Shown here: one piece after another, positions 1 through 8,500 of the stretch | Layout: every line of letters begins with the position of its first letter | How positions within the stretch are numbered: the first letter of the stretch is position 1 | Assembly (NCBI GenBank): GCA_029267795.1 | Contig: JAJUHR010000033.1 | Span: forward strand, 1-10,846 | DNA length: 10,846 bases | From: Planctomycetota bacterium | GTDB lineage: Bacteria; Planctomycetota; Phycisphaerae; Phycisphaerales; Phycisphaeraceae | Direction of reading: 5' to 3' | Notes under the pieces: model-generated | What the model was told of the DNA's origin: nothing | Seen by the model: only the letters and a program-made list of their open reading frames with translations | Database searches by the model: none | Position numbers and translations under genes: made by a program

Positions 1-1
1 C

Positions 2-46
2 CGTTTAGTAGGTAGGGGCTTGCTCAAAGGGAATCGCTCGGGATGA
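2..46 (+). CDS. 3' end of an upstream gene (partial, unidentified)
   Basis: Reading from base 2, the frame stays open for 14 codons (RLVGRGLLKGNRSG) and stops at TGA 44-46. This gives an ATGA overlap with the exosortase start at 43. The other two forward frames hit TAG at 6-8 and 13-15. Three later junctions in this operon use exactly the same ATGA overlap, which is the main reason to believe this fragment is the tail of a real cistron. The basic, hydrophilic tail is too short to identify. In exosortase/EPS loci the neighbour could be a glycosyltransferase or another assembly protein, but nothing here shows which. Confidence 0.4.
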   Translation, partial: RLVGRGLLKGNRSG

Positions 47-921
47 TCCCACGGGCGTGGATCAGGAACGGGTGGACGGTTTGGCATGCCATCGGGGCGG
101 CCGCTCTGACGGCCCTGGGTATCGCTGTGACGTGGGAGGCCTGGGTTGACATCTTCGACATCGCCGTGAAGGACGAGGAGTCCAGCCACATCTTTTTGGT
201 GCCCGTAGTGGCTGGTTGGCTGGTGTGGGTGCGTCGGAGCCGGTTCCGTCAATGCCACCCCCGCGGGGGTTGGATCGGGCCGTTGTTAGTGGCGGCGGGG
301 TGGGCTGCTTTTGGATATGGCTACCACAACGCGGCGCAATCCATCTGGCATGCGGGGGCGGTGTTGGTGGTGGTGGGCTGCCTGCTTTCCGTGATTGGGA
401 TGGAGATCCCGCGGAAGGTGCTGCCAGCGGTGCTGGTGTTAGTGTTTCTAGTGCCTGTGCCAGGGATGGTGCGTCAGCAGGTGGCGATCCCGCTGCAGAC
501 GACGATGGCGGAGCTGACCCAGACGTTGTTCGCGGTGATGGGCCTGTCGGTGGAGCGCAACGGCAACCTGCTGAGCATCAATGGGGTGGACGTGGCGATC
601 GCCGAAGCGTGCAACGGGCTGCGGATGGTGTTTGCGTTGGTGCTGGTTTCCTATGCTTTTGCGTTCGGCACGCCGCTGTACGGCTACGTTCGCCTGCTGA
701 TCGTCGCGGCCAGTCCGCTATCGGCGATTTTGTGCAACGTGATCCGCATGGTGCCGACGGTATGGCTGTACGGCAACGTGAGCGCCGAGGTGGCGGACCG
801 GTTCCACGACCTGGCGGGGTGGGTGATGCTGGTGGTGGCGTTCCTGTTGCTGATGGGGATCATCCGTGTGTTGCGTTGGGCGTTGATCCCGGTGTGCCGT
901 TACACCCTGGCTTACAACTGA
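43..921 (+). CDS. Exosortase/archaeosortase family transpeptidase-like membrane protein
   Basis: A polytopic inner-membrane protein of 292 residues with about eight hydrophobic segments (near residues 14-33, 50-66, 79-95, 102-119, 126-140, 193-210, 214-232 and 258-276). It carries the exosortase catalytic signature in order: Cys190 in AEACNGLR, Arg235 in CNVIRMV and His255 in FHDLAGW. An N-terminal ESSHIFLVP stretch (46-54) matches the conserved SH(G)-x-LVP region of the family. Exosortases are thought to cleave and transfer secreted proteins at C-terminal sorting tags such as PEP-CTERM, usually beside EPS genes. The ATG at 43 overlaps an upstream stop and has AAAGGG at 26-31. A separate EpsI-type gene follows 14 bases downstream; in some lineages that domain is fused to the exosortase C-terminus, here it is not. 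The subfamily (XrtA, B and so on) cannot be assigned by eye. Confidence 0.93.
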   Translation: MIPRAWIRNGWTVWHAIGAAALTALGIAVTWEAWVDIFDIAVKDEESSHIFLVPVVAGWLVWVRRSRFRQCHPRGGWIGPLLVAAGWAAFGYGYHNAAQSIWHAGAVLVVVGCLLSVIGMEIPRKVLPAVLVLVFLVPVPGMVRQQVAIPLQTTMAELTQTLFAVMGLSVERNGNLLSINGVDVAIAEACNGLRMVFALVLVSYAFAFGTPLYGYVRLLIVAASPLSAILCNVIRMVPTVWLYGNVSAEVADRFHDLAGWVMLVVAFLLLMGIIRVLRWALIPVCRYTLAYN

Positions 922-935
922 AGCGAGGCGAGTCG

Positions 936-1616
936 ATGGTGCGCGGATGGCTGACGGCCCTGTTGCCCCCGGTGGCCACGCTGGGCCTGGTGGTGGGCAT
1001 GGCGATCCAGAAGAGGTCTTATGCGACCCCGGAGGACGCCAGCCCGTACCACGAACACTTGCGTGAGCTGAGGGAGACGATCCCTTGGGTGATCGGCGAT
1101 TGGATCGGCTCGGAGGTGAGCGTGCCGCCTGCGGCGCTGGCGCTGCTGAGGCCGAACGTCTTGATCAGCCGGCAGTACGTCAATTCGAAGGCCGGCATGT
1201 CGGCGAACCTCCTGATCGTGCAGTGCGGCGACGCCCGGGACATGCTCGGGCATTACCCGCCGAACTGTTATCCGGCCCACGGCATGGTCATGAGGCACAC
1301 CCGCCGGCTCGAGCGGGAGGTGCAGGGCCGCAAGATCCCGCTGACGCAATATAAGTTCAAGTCGATGAGCTTTGGCGAATCCGCGGAGGTGATCGTGGAT
1401 AACTTCATCGTCCTCCCGGACGGGCGGATCATGCCCGATATGGAGGAGATGAGGAACAGCGCCGCGGATTATCAGAAGCGGTTTTATGGAGCGGGGCAGG
1501 TGCAGGTCGTGATCGACGCGAGTGTCGCGGCTGCGAAGGAGGAAGAGGTTTTTCAGACCTTGGTGGGGGCGAACCTGCACTTTATCGACGCCATGCGCAT
1601 GGGAGTCAAGCCATGA
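936..1616 (+). CDS. Exosortase-associated EpsI-like protein (DUF3485)
   Basis: A 226-residue protein with one N-terminal hydrophobic segment (about residues 5-23) that should anchor it in the inner membrane, facing the periplasm. Family marks are ISRQY (77-81, cf. the conserved R-x-Y of EpsI), the VQCGDARDMLGHYPPNC stretch (95-111) and the H-x-P-x-x-C-x-P core (H106, P108, C111, P113, G116). EpsI/DUF3485 proteins accompany exosortases in EPS loci; their biochemical role is not settled, though the conserved His and Cys suggest a functional site. The start is ATG 936, with GAGG at 925-928 and a 7-base spacer. The frame is open much further upstream (to 216), but that part is out-of-frame exosortase sequence with no family similarity. 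The gene ends in an ATGA overlap with the next. Confidence 0.87.
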   Translation: MVRGWLTALLPPVATLGLVVGMAIQKRSYATPEDASPYHEHLRELRETIPWVIGDWIGSEVSVPPAALALLRPNVLISRQYVNSKAGMSANLLIVQCGDARDMLGHYPPNCYPAHGMVMRHTRRLEREVQGRKIPLTQYKFKSMSFGESAEVIVDNFIVLPDGRIMPDMEEMRNSAADYQKRFYGAGQVQVVIDASVAAAKEEEVFQTLVGANLHFIDAMRMGVKP

Positions 1617-4138
1617 ATCCAGAGATGCCACCGCTTCCACCCGATGATCTGATCGAGTTGCCGGACACTGGCGGTTCGGGCCAGGGGGTGACCGCGCAGC
1701 TGATGAAGGTGCACCTGCTGCTGAAGGGCCGGTACGCGTGGGCGATCTCCCTGAGCGTGGTGGGTCTGGTGATCGGGGCCTTGGGGGCCTATCTGTTTTA
1801 CGAGCCGATCTACCGCAGCACGGGCATCATCCGGATCGCCCCGGTGCTGCCGAGGGTGCTGTACCAGAGCGAGCAGAGCGACCTGATGCCGATGTTCGAC
1901 GCGTTCGTTCAGTCGCAAGTGTCGCTGATCCAGAGCCGGCGTGTGGTGGACCTGGCGATGACGAACGCGGACTGGGCGGGGCTGGGCCGGGGCACCACCA
2001 ACGAGGAGATTTCGGACTTTACCTCCAGCATGACCGTCAGCGCCCCACCGCGGTCCGAGTTGATCATGATCTCGTTTGACGACTCGGACCCTCGGGCGGC
2101 GAGGCTGGGGGTGGCGGCGCTGATCAGGGCCTACGAGGCGATTTATCAGGAATTCGACATCAGCAACAGCACCGACCTGCTGCAGGTGCTTGAGGAGCGG
2201 CGGACGATCCTGGCCTCCGAGCTGAAGGCGGTGCGCGACCGCAAGATCGCGCTGGCCTCGGAGTTCGGCTCTGATTCCATGGAAAAGATCTACCAGAACA
2301 AGCTCGACGCCCTGAGCAAGCTGGAGACGGAGCTGAACGAGGCCCGCGTCGCGGTGACCGCGATGCAGACCGCGCTGGGCCTGTCGACGGGTCAGGCCGG
2401 GCCGCAGCAGCCCCAGGAGCCGGGTCAGGCCGAGCCGCAGGCCGGCGCGACCACCGTGACCGAGGAGGAGGGCTTGTCCGCCGAAGAACTGGGGACCGTC
2501 GATCCGACGATGAAGGCCTACCTGCAGGATCGGCTCAAGCAGGAGGCCAATGTGGCGCAGCTCGAGACGCGCTACGGGTCTCGCCACCGTGAGGTCGAGC
2601 GTGCCCGGCAAACGCTGGCGGCGACGAACCGGTCGATCGAGCTTTACCTGCCCGAGTCCCGCCGGGTGTACACCGACCGGTATCTGTCCGGGGCCTCGCA
2701 GGCCGCCGGGAAGGACAAGAGCATCGTCCCTAGCGAGAATAAACCTTCGCTTACCGAGCTGGACCGGCTGCGGGCTCGCGAGAAGCTGGTGCAGTCGCTG
2801 TACGACCAAGCCAAGGCTGAGCTGGTCGAGCTGGGCCGCAAGCAGGAGCAGATCGCCAAGCTCGACACCGAGGAGCAGGACAAGCAAAAGAAGCTCAACG
2901 AGACGCTGCTGCGGATCGACCAGGTGAACGTGGAGTCCGCGGTCAGCGGCCGGGTGCAGATCGTCAGCCGCGGGGACGAACCGATCTCTCCGTACCAGGA
3001 CCGCACCCTGCCGTTGATGCTGATCAGCGGTGGGGCGGGGGCGTCGCTGGGCTTTGGCAGCGTGCTGTTGGTGGGGTTGATGGACCGTCGGCTGCGGCAC
3101 CTGGAGGACGCGCAGACGGGCTTCGGCACGGCCACGGTTCTGGGCAGCCTGCCGAACCTGCCCGCCGAGATCGCCGACCCGAGCCAGGCCAGCAACGCCG
3201 CCCACTGCGTGCACCACATCCGCAACCTCTTGCAGCTGGGGTCGAGCACCGTCGGGCAGCAGGTCTTCGCGATCACGAGCCCCGCGGCGGGCAGCGGCAA
3301 GACGAGCCTGACCCTGTCGCTGGGCCTGTCGTTCGCGGCGACTGAGTGCCGGACGTTGATGTTGGATTGCGACCTGGTCGGGGCGGGCCTGACCTCTCGT
3401 GTCAACGCGATCATCCGCCGCAAGATCGGTCAGGTCCTGTTGCGTGAGGGGCTGATCACCGAGGCTCAACTGCAGGAAGCGCTGGAAATCTCGAAGACTT
3501 CGCCCAAGCGGCTGGGCGCGATCCTGGTCGACCTGGGTTATCTCGACGAGGCGCGTCTGAACCACGCGTTGGAGCTTCAAAGCGAGATGCCCGTGGGCCT
3601 GCTGGACGCGCTGGCGGGCGAGCCGGTGGAGCAGTGCGTGACCAGCGTGGGCATCGACCGGTTGTTTATTCTGCCGCTGGGCGCCGCCCAGGCGAACGAC
3701 GCGATCAAGCTTTCCCGGCGGGCGCTGCGGCGGGTCCTGGACGAGGCGCGGCGGAACTTCGACATCATCCTGATCGACACCGGCCCGATCCTCGGCAGCC
3801 TCGAGGCCTCGATCACCTCTACCGAAGCCGATTCCGTGGTGATGATCATCGCTCGTGGGGACAACCGGTCGCTGGCGGAGAAGGCCTTCAGCCAATTGGG
3901 CGTGATCGGGGCGCGTATCGCGGGGGTGGTGTTCAACCGGGCCGACATCGAGGACTTTTACCGCTCGACGTACACCTATGGCCGGTCGCTGGCCGCCACG
4001 AGCATCGATGCCGGCACGGCTAAGTCGTCGGCCGACACCAGCAACGGGCAGCGGGCCGCGTTGGTAGATCCCGTCGCCCACGCGGTGGCCTCCAGCGCCG
4101 GGATCCATGCCCGCAACGGTAACACCGATACGCCATGA
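1613..4138 (+). CDS. Wzz-type polysaccharide co-polymerase fused to BY-kinase-like ATPase with inserted MshEN-like domain
   Basis: An 841-residue inner-membrane protein expected to control EPS chain length and export. Order: Pro-rich cytoplasmic N-terminus; TM1 (about 42-62); Wzz periplasmic domain with long coiled coils (about 189-255, 303-340, 383-440), interrupted by a Gln/Pro/Glu-rich linker (about 259-285); GNVR-like end with SPYQDRTLP (459-467); TM2 (about 466-490); cytoplasmic ATPase. ATPase motifs are Walker A SPAAGSGKTS (556-565, Lys563), Walker A' TLMLDCDL (581-588) and Walker B FDIILIDTGP (716-725, Asp722). Oddities: Walker A' lacks the Arg of the usual D-x-D-x-R; Walker B reads DTGP rather than DTPP; an MshEN-like domain sits at about 600-658; and the C-terminal Tyr cluster is small (Y783, Y787, Y789), followed by about 50 Ala/Ser-rich residues. 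Kinase activity is therefore less certain than ATPase fold. GGGAG at 1601-1605 precedes the ATG. Confidence 0.92.
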   Translation: MNPEMPPLPPDDLIELPDTGGSGQGVTAQLMKVHLLLKGRYAWAISLSVVGLVIGALGAYLFYEPIYRSTGIIRIAPVLPRVLYQSEQSDLMPMFDAFVQSQVSLIQSRRVVDLAMTNADWAGLGRGTTNEEISDFTSSMTVSAPPRSELIMISFDDSDPRAARLGVAALIRAYEAIYQEFDISNSTDLLQVLEERRTILASELKAVRDRKIALASEFGSDSMEKIYQNKLDALSKLETELNEARVAVTAMQTALGLSTGQAGPQQPQEPGQAEPQAGATTVTEEEGLSAEELGTVDPTMKAYLQDRLKQEANVAQLETRYGSRHREVERARQTLAATNRSIELYLPESRRVYTDRYLSGASQAAGKDKSIVPSENKPSLTELDRLRAREKLVQSLYDQAKAELVELGRKQEQIAKLDTEEQDKQKKLNETLLRIDQVNVESAVSGRVQIVSRGDEPISPYQDRTLPLMLISGGAGASLGFGSVLLVGLMDRRLRHLEDAQTGFGTATVLGSLPNLPAEIADPSQASNAAHCVHHIRNLLQLGSSTVGQQVFAITSPAAGSGKTSLTLSLGLSFAATECRTLMLDCDLVGAGLTSRVNAIIRRKIGQVLLREGLITEAQLQEALEISKTSPKRLGAILVDLGYLDEARLNHALELQSEMPVGLLDALAGEPVEQCVTSVGIDRLFILPLGAAQANDAIKLSRRALRRVLDEARRNFDIILIDTGPILGSLEASITSTEADSVVMIIARGDNRSLAEKAFSQLGVIGARIAGVVFNRADIEDFYRSTYTYGRSLAATSIDAGTAKSSADTSNGQRAALVDPVAHAVASSAGIHARNGNTDTP
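3410..3586 (+). other. MshEN-like (GspE/PilB N-terminal) c-di-GMP-binding-type domain inserted in the ATPase domain
   Basis: Residues about 600-658 of the co-polymerase/ATPase. Two tandem 24-residue units are visible. Unit 1 (K604-S627) has K-I-G, G613, L620 and L624. Unit 2 (R633-Q656) has R633-L634-G635, G642, L649, L653 and Q656, an exact fit to RLG-x6-G-x6-L-x3-L-x2-Q. The spacer is 5 residues (628-632). As I recall the family description, MshEN domains have two such 24-residue motifs with a short spacer and bind cyclic di-GMP. Unit 1 is degenerate (K for R, I for L, S for Q), so binding is not assured. The insertion lies after Walker A' (585-587) and before GLLDALAGE (662-670), which resembles the G-L-x-D-x-L-x-G segment of BY-kinases. 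The ATPase fold thus continues on both sides. Confidence 0.8.
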
Positions 4139-5577
4139 TCCGGCCATCCCCGACACACCTAGCTCGGGCGGGCGCGCACCCCACGGTGTGGGGGCTCGAG
4201 CCCAGCCAACTTCACGACCGCTTCTGGGCCGCCCGGGGCGTGCAGGTCGTGCGGCTCGGCGAGCCGTGCGAGATCGTCGAGGACGCGGAGCTGTTCTTGC
4301 TGACCGATCCGCGGCTGTTGGCGGTTTTTAACCTCACCCGAGTGCTGGAGGTCTTGAATTGGCTCAAGCCCCGGGTCGTATGTTTGCGGTTGCACGCCGC
4401 CGGGGACCGCGGCTACCGCGAGAAGGTCGTCACCGACTCTCAGGGCAAGTTTCTGCGGTTCCAGCGGTCCTATGGGGGGGCGGACTCTCGTCTGGCCCGC
4501 GTTGCCATCACGCCCGACCGCAACGTCGTTAGGGCTTGGCTGGCGGCGCCCGACGCGCGGACCGCGTGGCGCAGCCTCCGGCGCCGGATTTCTGCCGCGC
4601 ACCGGGCCACGCTCTCCGTCGACGCCGACGTGTACGACCGGACCGTGGCCCACGAGGTGATGCAATTTACGCGCGACCTGGTCCAGGCCTGGGACGCCCC
4701 CGAGACGACGATCCGCCGAGCCAAGCGCGTGGCCCCGGGCGTCTGGGTCGACGGGGATACGCAGATCGACGCAGGGGTGAAGCTCGTCGGGCCTGTGTGG
4801 ATGGGCGTGGGCCGGGACGTGGCGGGTGAGTCCAGCGTGATCGGCCCGGCGGTGCTTTGGGACCGTCCCGAGGCCCGCCCCGCGATCGACACCATCGAAT
4901 GGGGGGAGATCGAGCCCACCCAGCGGACCGAGACGCTGGAGAGGTTGGTCAAGCCCGCCAGGCGGACCTCGCTGAGCTTGTTCTCGAAGCGTGCGTTTGA
5001 CGTGGTGGTGGCGCTGATGGTGGTCGTCCTGACGTTGCCGCTGTATCCGATCATCATGCTGGCGATCTGGCTAGAAGACGGCCGGCCGTTCTTCTTCGCG
5101 CACCGGCGCGAGTCGATGGGTGGCAAGCCCTTCCCGTGCCTGAAGTTCCGCTCGATGCGGAAGGACGCCGAAAAGATCAAGGCCCAGCTTGCGGCGCAGA
5201 ACCAAGCGGACGGTCCGCAGTTTTTCATCGAGAACGATCCGCGTCTGACCCGTGTCGGGCGGCTCCTGCGGGCGTTGGATCTCGACGAGCTGCCGCAGTT
5301 CTTCAATGTGCTGCTGGGCCACATGTCCCTCGTGGGGCCCCGGCCCAGCCCGTTCGAGGAGAACCAATTCTGCCCGCCGTGGCGTGAGGCGCGGCTGAGC
5401 ATCCGCCCGGGCATTACCGGCTTGTGGCAGGTCAAGCGTAGCCGGCTGGAAGGGTTGGACTTCCAGGAGTGGATCAAGTATGACCTGCAATACGTAGAGA
5501 ACGCCGGGTGGCGGCTGGACCTGGTGATCCTCTGGCAGACGTTCACGATGATCTTGCGAGGGATCCTGCGCATATGA
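4135..5577 (+). CDS. Bacterial sugar transferase (initiating phosphoglycosyl transferase) with unusual N-terminal region
   Basis: A 480-residue protein whose C-terminal half is a bacterial sugar transferase domain (PF02397 type). Such enzymes move a sugar phosphate from a nucleotide sugar to polyprenyl phosphate, the first step of EPS repeat-unit assembly. Visible motifs: KRAFDVVVAL (285-294) leading into a membrane helix (about 288-313), KFRSM (337-341), DPRLTRVGRLLRALDLDELP (368-387) with the catalytic-type Asp384-Glu385 pair, MSLVGPRP (397-404) and RPGITGLWQV (424-433). Larger PGTs of the WbaP type usually have several N-terminal membrane helices and a CoA-binding-like fold. Here residues 1-280 are soluble-looking. 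Positions about 203-241 contain loose hexapeptide-like turns (VWVDGDTQ, IDAGVKLVGP, VIGPAVL) reminiscent of a left-handed beta-helix. No strong Shine-Dalgarno precedes the ATG; translation probably depends on the ATGA overlap with the previous gene. GTG at 4186 is a weaker alternative start. Confidence 0.9.
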   Translation: MIRPSPTHLARAGAHPTVWGLEPSQLHDRFWAARGVQVVRLGEPCEIVEDAELFLLTDPRLLAVFNLTRVLEVLNWLKPRVVCLRLHAAGDRGYREKVVTDSQGKFLRFQRSYGGADSRLARVAITPDRNVVRAWLAAPDARTAWRSLRRRISAAHRATLSVDADVYDRTVAHEVMQFTRDLVQAWDAPETTIRRAKRVAPGVWVDGDTQIDAGVKLVGPVWMGVGRDVAGESSVIGPAVLWDRPEARPAIDTIEWGEIEPTQRTETLERLVKPARRTSLSLFSKRAFDVVVALMVVVLTLPLYPIIMLAIWLEDGRPFFFAHRRESMGGKPFPCLKFRSMRKDAEKIKAQLAAQNQADGPQFFIENDPRLTRVGRLLRALDLDELPQFFNVLLGHMSLVGPRPSPFEENQFCPPWREARLSIRPGITGLWQVKRSRLEGLDFQEWIKYDLQYVENAGWRLDLVILWQTFTMILRGILRI

Positions 5578-8500
5578 GCATTCGGTCAAAAACCAAGCGC
5601 CGCCTGATGATCCTGCTGACGGTTGTGGTGGTGGGGGTGGGCCTCGTGGCCGTGGTCATGGCGGTCCGCGTGCACCAGATCAACGCTGAGGCCGAGCGAT
5701 GGCGCGCGGACGGGCTGGCGGCCGCGGCCCAGGACGATCACGCCACCGCGGTCGACCTGCTCGGGCGGTACCTGCGCAAGCACGACGACGACGTCGAAGC
5801 CCTGTTGCGTTACGCCCAGTGCCGCGTCCACGTGGAGATGCCCAACGGCAAGCATATCGCGCTGGCGATCTCCACGCTCCGCAGCGTGCTGGCCAACGAC
5901 CCGAAGAACATCGAGGCGACCCGGCTGCTGCTGGGCCTGTACACCAAGGCGGGCTTCAACACGGAGACCATCACCATCGCCGACGGCTTGCTCGCCCAGT
6001 TCCCCGACGACCCGGAGGCCTTGAGTTCCAAGGCCATCGCCCTGGTGCGGATGCGGAAATTGCAGGACGCGCTGGCGGTCTCGATGCGCTGCAACGAGGT
6101 GGCCCCGCTGGACTACGACACGCACTGGCTGACGGCGTTGATCATGCTCAAGCTGGGCCGCCCGGTCGCCGAGATCATCGACCGCGCTGCGGAGCTGCGT
6201 GCCAAGCACCCCGAAGATCCCTGGTTCGAGCTGCTGCAAGGCCACGCCCACACGCTGGCGGAAAACCGCGAGGAGGCGGCCAAGTGGCTCCGCGCCGCGG
6301 CTTCGCACCCCCCGCCGAGCGCCGAGTTCATCGAGAGCCTCGTGAGGCACTTCGACGCGGTACGGATGTTCAACGAGGGCTTGGAGGTTTTGGAGAAGTC
6401 GGCCGCGGCCAACGAGGGCAACCTCCAGCTGCAGCAGATGCTGATCCGTCGGCTGTGGCAGGCCGACCGGGCTGAGGCCATCATCGATCGTCTGGGCGGC
6501 GTGGACGCGGCTTCGCCGCAGTCGGACAGCGAGTTGCTCGCGTTTCGTGCGCTGGCGTTGATCCGGCTGGGGCGCGTCGCCGAGGCCCAACCGATCGTGG
6601 AGGCCCTAGGCCAGCGAAAGCTCGACACCACAGCCAAGGTTTGGAGCACCGTGCTCAAGGTGTTTCCCCAGGCCGGCCGGCCGAACCCCAAGCAGCTCGT
6701 GGACGCCTGCAACGAGGCCCTGTCCCGCGTCCCGACCAACCCTTACATCCGCTACTTCCTCGGGGAGGGGTACGTGGCCCTGAACGAGCAGGAATTGGCG
6801 CTGTCTGCCTATCGTGACGCTGGCGCCTTGGCCCCCGCTTGGGTGATGCCTTTCATCGGGATGGCCAGGGTGTTCAACGCCACCGGTGACATCCAGCAGG
6901 CGATCGCCGCGTCCCGCGAGGCCTTTGCCCGCGCCCCCAATAACATCGCCGCTGCCGTGACCCTGGCGGTGGCGTGGGCGGGCGGGTTGGACGGGCCGCT
7001 CAAGGGCACCGAGAGCGACCTGCTGGCGTTCATCGACCAGATCCAGTCGGCGGTGCCCAACGAGGAGCAAACCATCGCCATCAAGGTGGCCTTGCTGGCC
7101 AAGGCCGGCCAAAAGGACGAAGCGGCCCAGGTCATCCGGGGCGTTTTGGCCCCACCGAATCAGATGTCCACGCAGCTGCGGACCCGGCTGGCGGGGTTGA
7201 GTCGGCTGGCGGGTTTGGGACTGGAGGACCAGCTGCTGCAGCAAGGCGGTGGCGAAGCGGCTATCCCTCAGCTGGTCTATGCCCGGGCGCTCGATCGACT
7301 GGCCAAGGGCGACCCCCAGGGCGGCCTGAAGTTGCTTGAAGAGGCGATGGCCCAGCACGAGAATGCGGGCGACGGCTTGGGCTGGCGGATGAACTACGCG
7401 CAATACCTCGAGATCATCCGCGATGAGCGGGCCAAAGACACTTGGGAATCGCTGGCTCGCGAGTACCCTGACCGGTTGGAGGTCCAGCGTGCCGCCCTGG
7501 AGTCCGCGTCCGCCTGGGCAGACCGCGGTTTTATTGATCAGACGATTGAGCGCGTCCGTCAGCTCGGCGGCGAGCGGGGCTTGGCCTGGCGCGAGGCCCG
7601 CGCCCGCTGGCTGTTGGATAGCGACCAGCCCCAGCGCGACGTGCCTCAGGCGGCCGGCTTGCTCAACGAGATCATCCGCGTCGTGCCCGACCGCGTTCCG
7701 CCCCGACTGCTCATGGCCCGTTGCATGGAGCTGATGGGCAACCTCGACGCGGCGATCGAGAACCTATCGCTGGCATCGAACCTGGACCCGCGCTCGAGGC
7801 CGATCGCGCTGGACCTGGCTCGGTTGCTGCAGGCCAAGGGTGAGTTCGACCGGGCTCGGGATCAGCTCGAACGTGTGGTGAAGGACGCGAACACCAGGCC
7901 CGACGAATTTAAGCGGGCCGCCATGCTGCTGGCCCGCCAAGGCGAGACCGACGAGGCCATCCAAAGCCTCCTGCAGGCCCAGGGGGGCGAGCCGCAGCCC
8001 GACCTGCTCCTGGCCGAGCTGTACCGGATGAGCAATCAGCTCGAAAAAGCCGAGGTTGTTTACGGCAAGCTGCTGGAGACCCCGAACCTCGCCACCATCC
8101 GCTCGGCGGCCGATTTCTACGCCTCGCAAGGCCGCGAAGAGGAAGCCAAGCGAATCTTGGCGCTTTTGGACCAGGTGTCGCTCCCGCCGGGCGTCCGCCT
8201 GCTGACGATCGCGGATTACACGATCCGCCACGTGGGCCCGGAGCAGGCCATGGCCTATCTGCAAGAGGCCACCAAGGAAGCCCCGACCAACCCCGCGAGC
8301 TGGCGCCTGTTGGTGCTGAACAACCTGCGTCTGGGCAAGGTCGAAGAGGCCTTGGCTGCGGCGCGTGATGCGATGCAGGCGCTGTCGGACGACGAAACGT
8401 TCCGGTTCCTGGTGAACCAGTCGGAGCTGCTGCGCGGCATTGGGGACGATGTACGCTTCAACCCGCTGATAGTTTCCCTTGTGGAAGAGCCCGAAAACCG

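Noticed and set aside
216..935. Upstream extension of the EpsI-like frame inside the exosortase gene
   Set aside because: The translation is Gly/Ala/Arg-rich shadow sequence. Family similarity and the hydrophobic anchor begin at 936, which has its own Shine-Dalgarno.
1553..4156. 867-codon open frame on the reverse strand, antisense to the co-polymerase/ATPase gene
   Set aside because: It mirrors the GC-rich codons of the forward gene and is rich in Arg, Gln, His and Leu with no recognisable domain. The forward frame has clear Wzz, Walker and MshEN motifs.
5508..5573. Earlier in-frame ATG for the TPR protein
   Set aside because: It would add 22 residues encoded within the sugar transferase, ahead of a good basic/hydrophobic anchor. 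The ATGA start at 5574 follows the operon's pattern.
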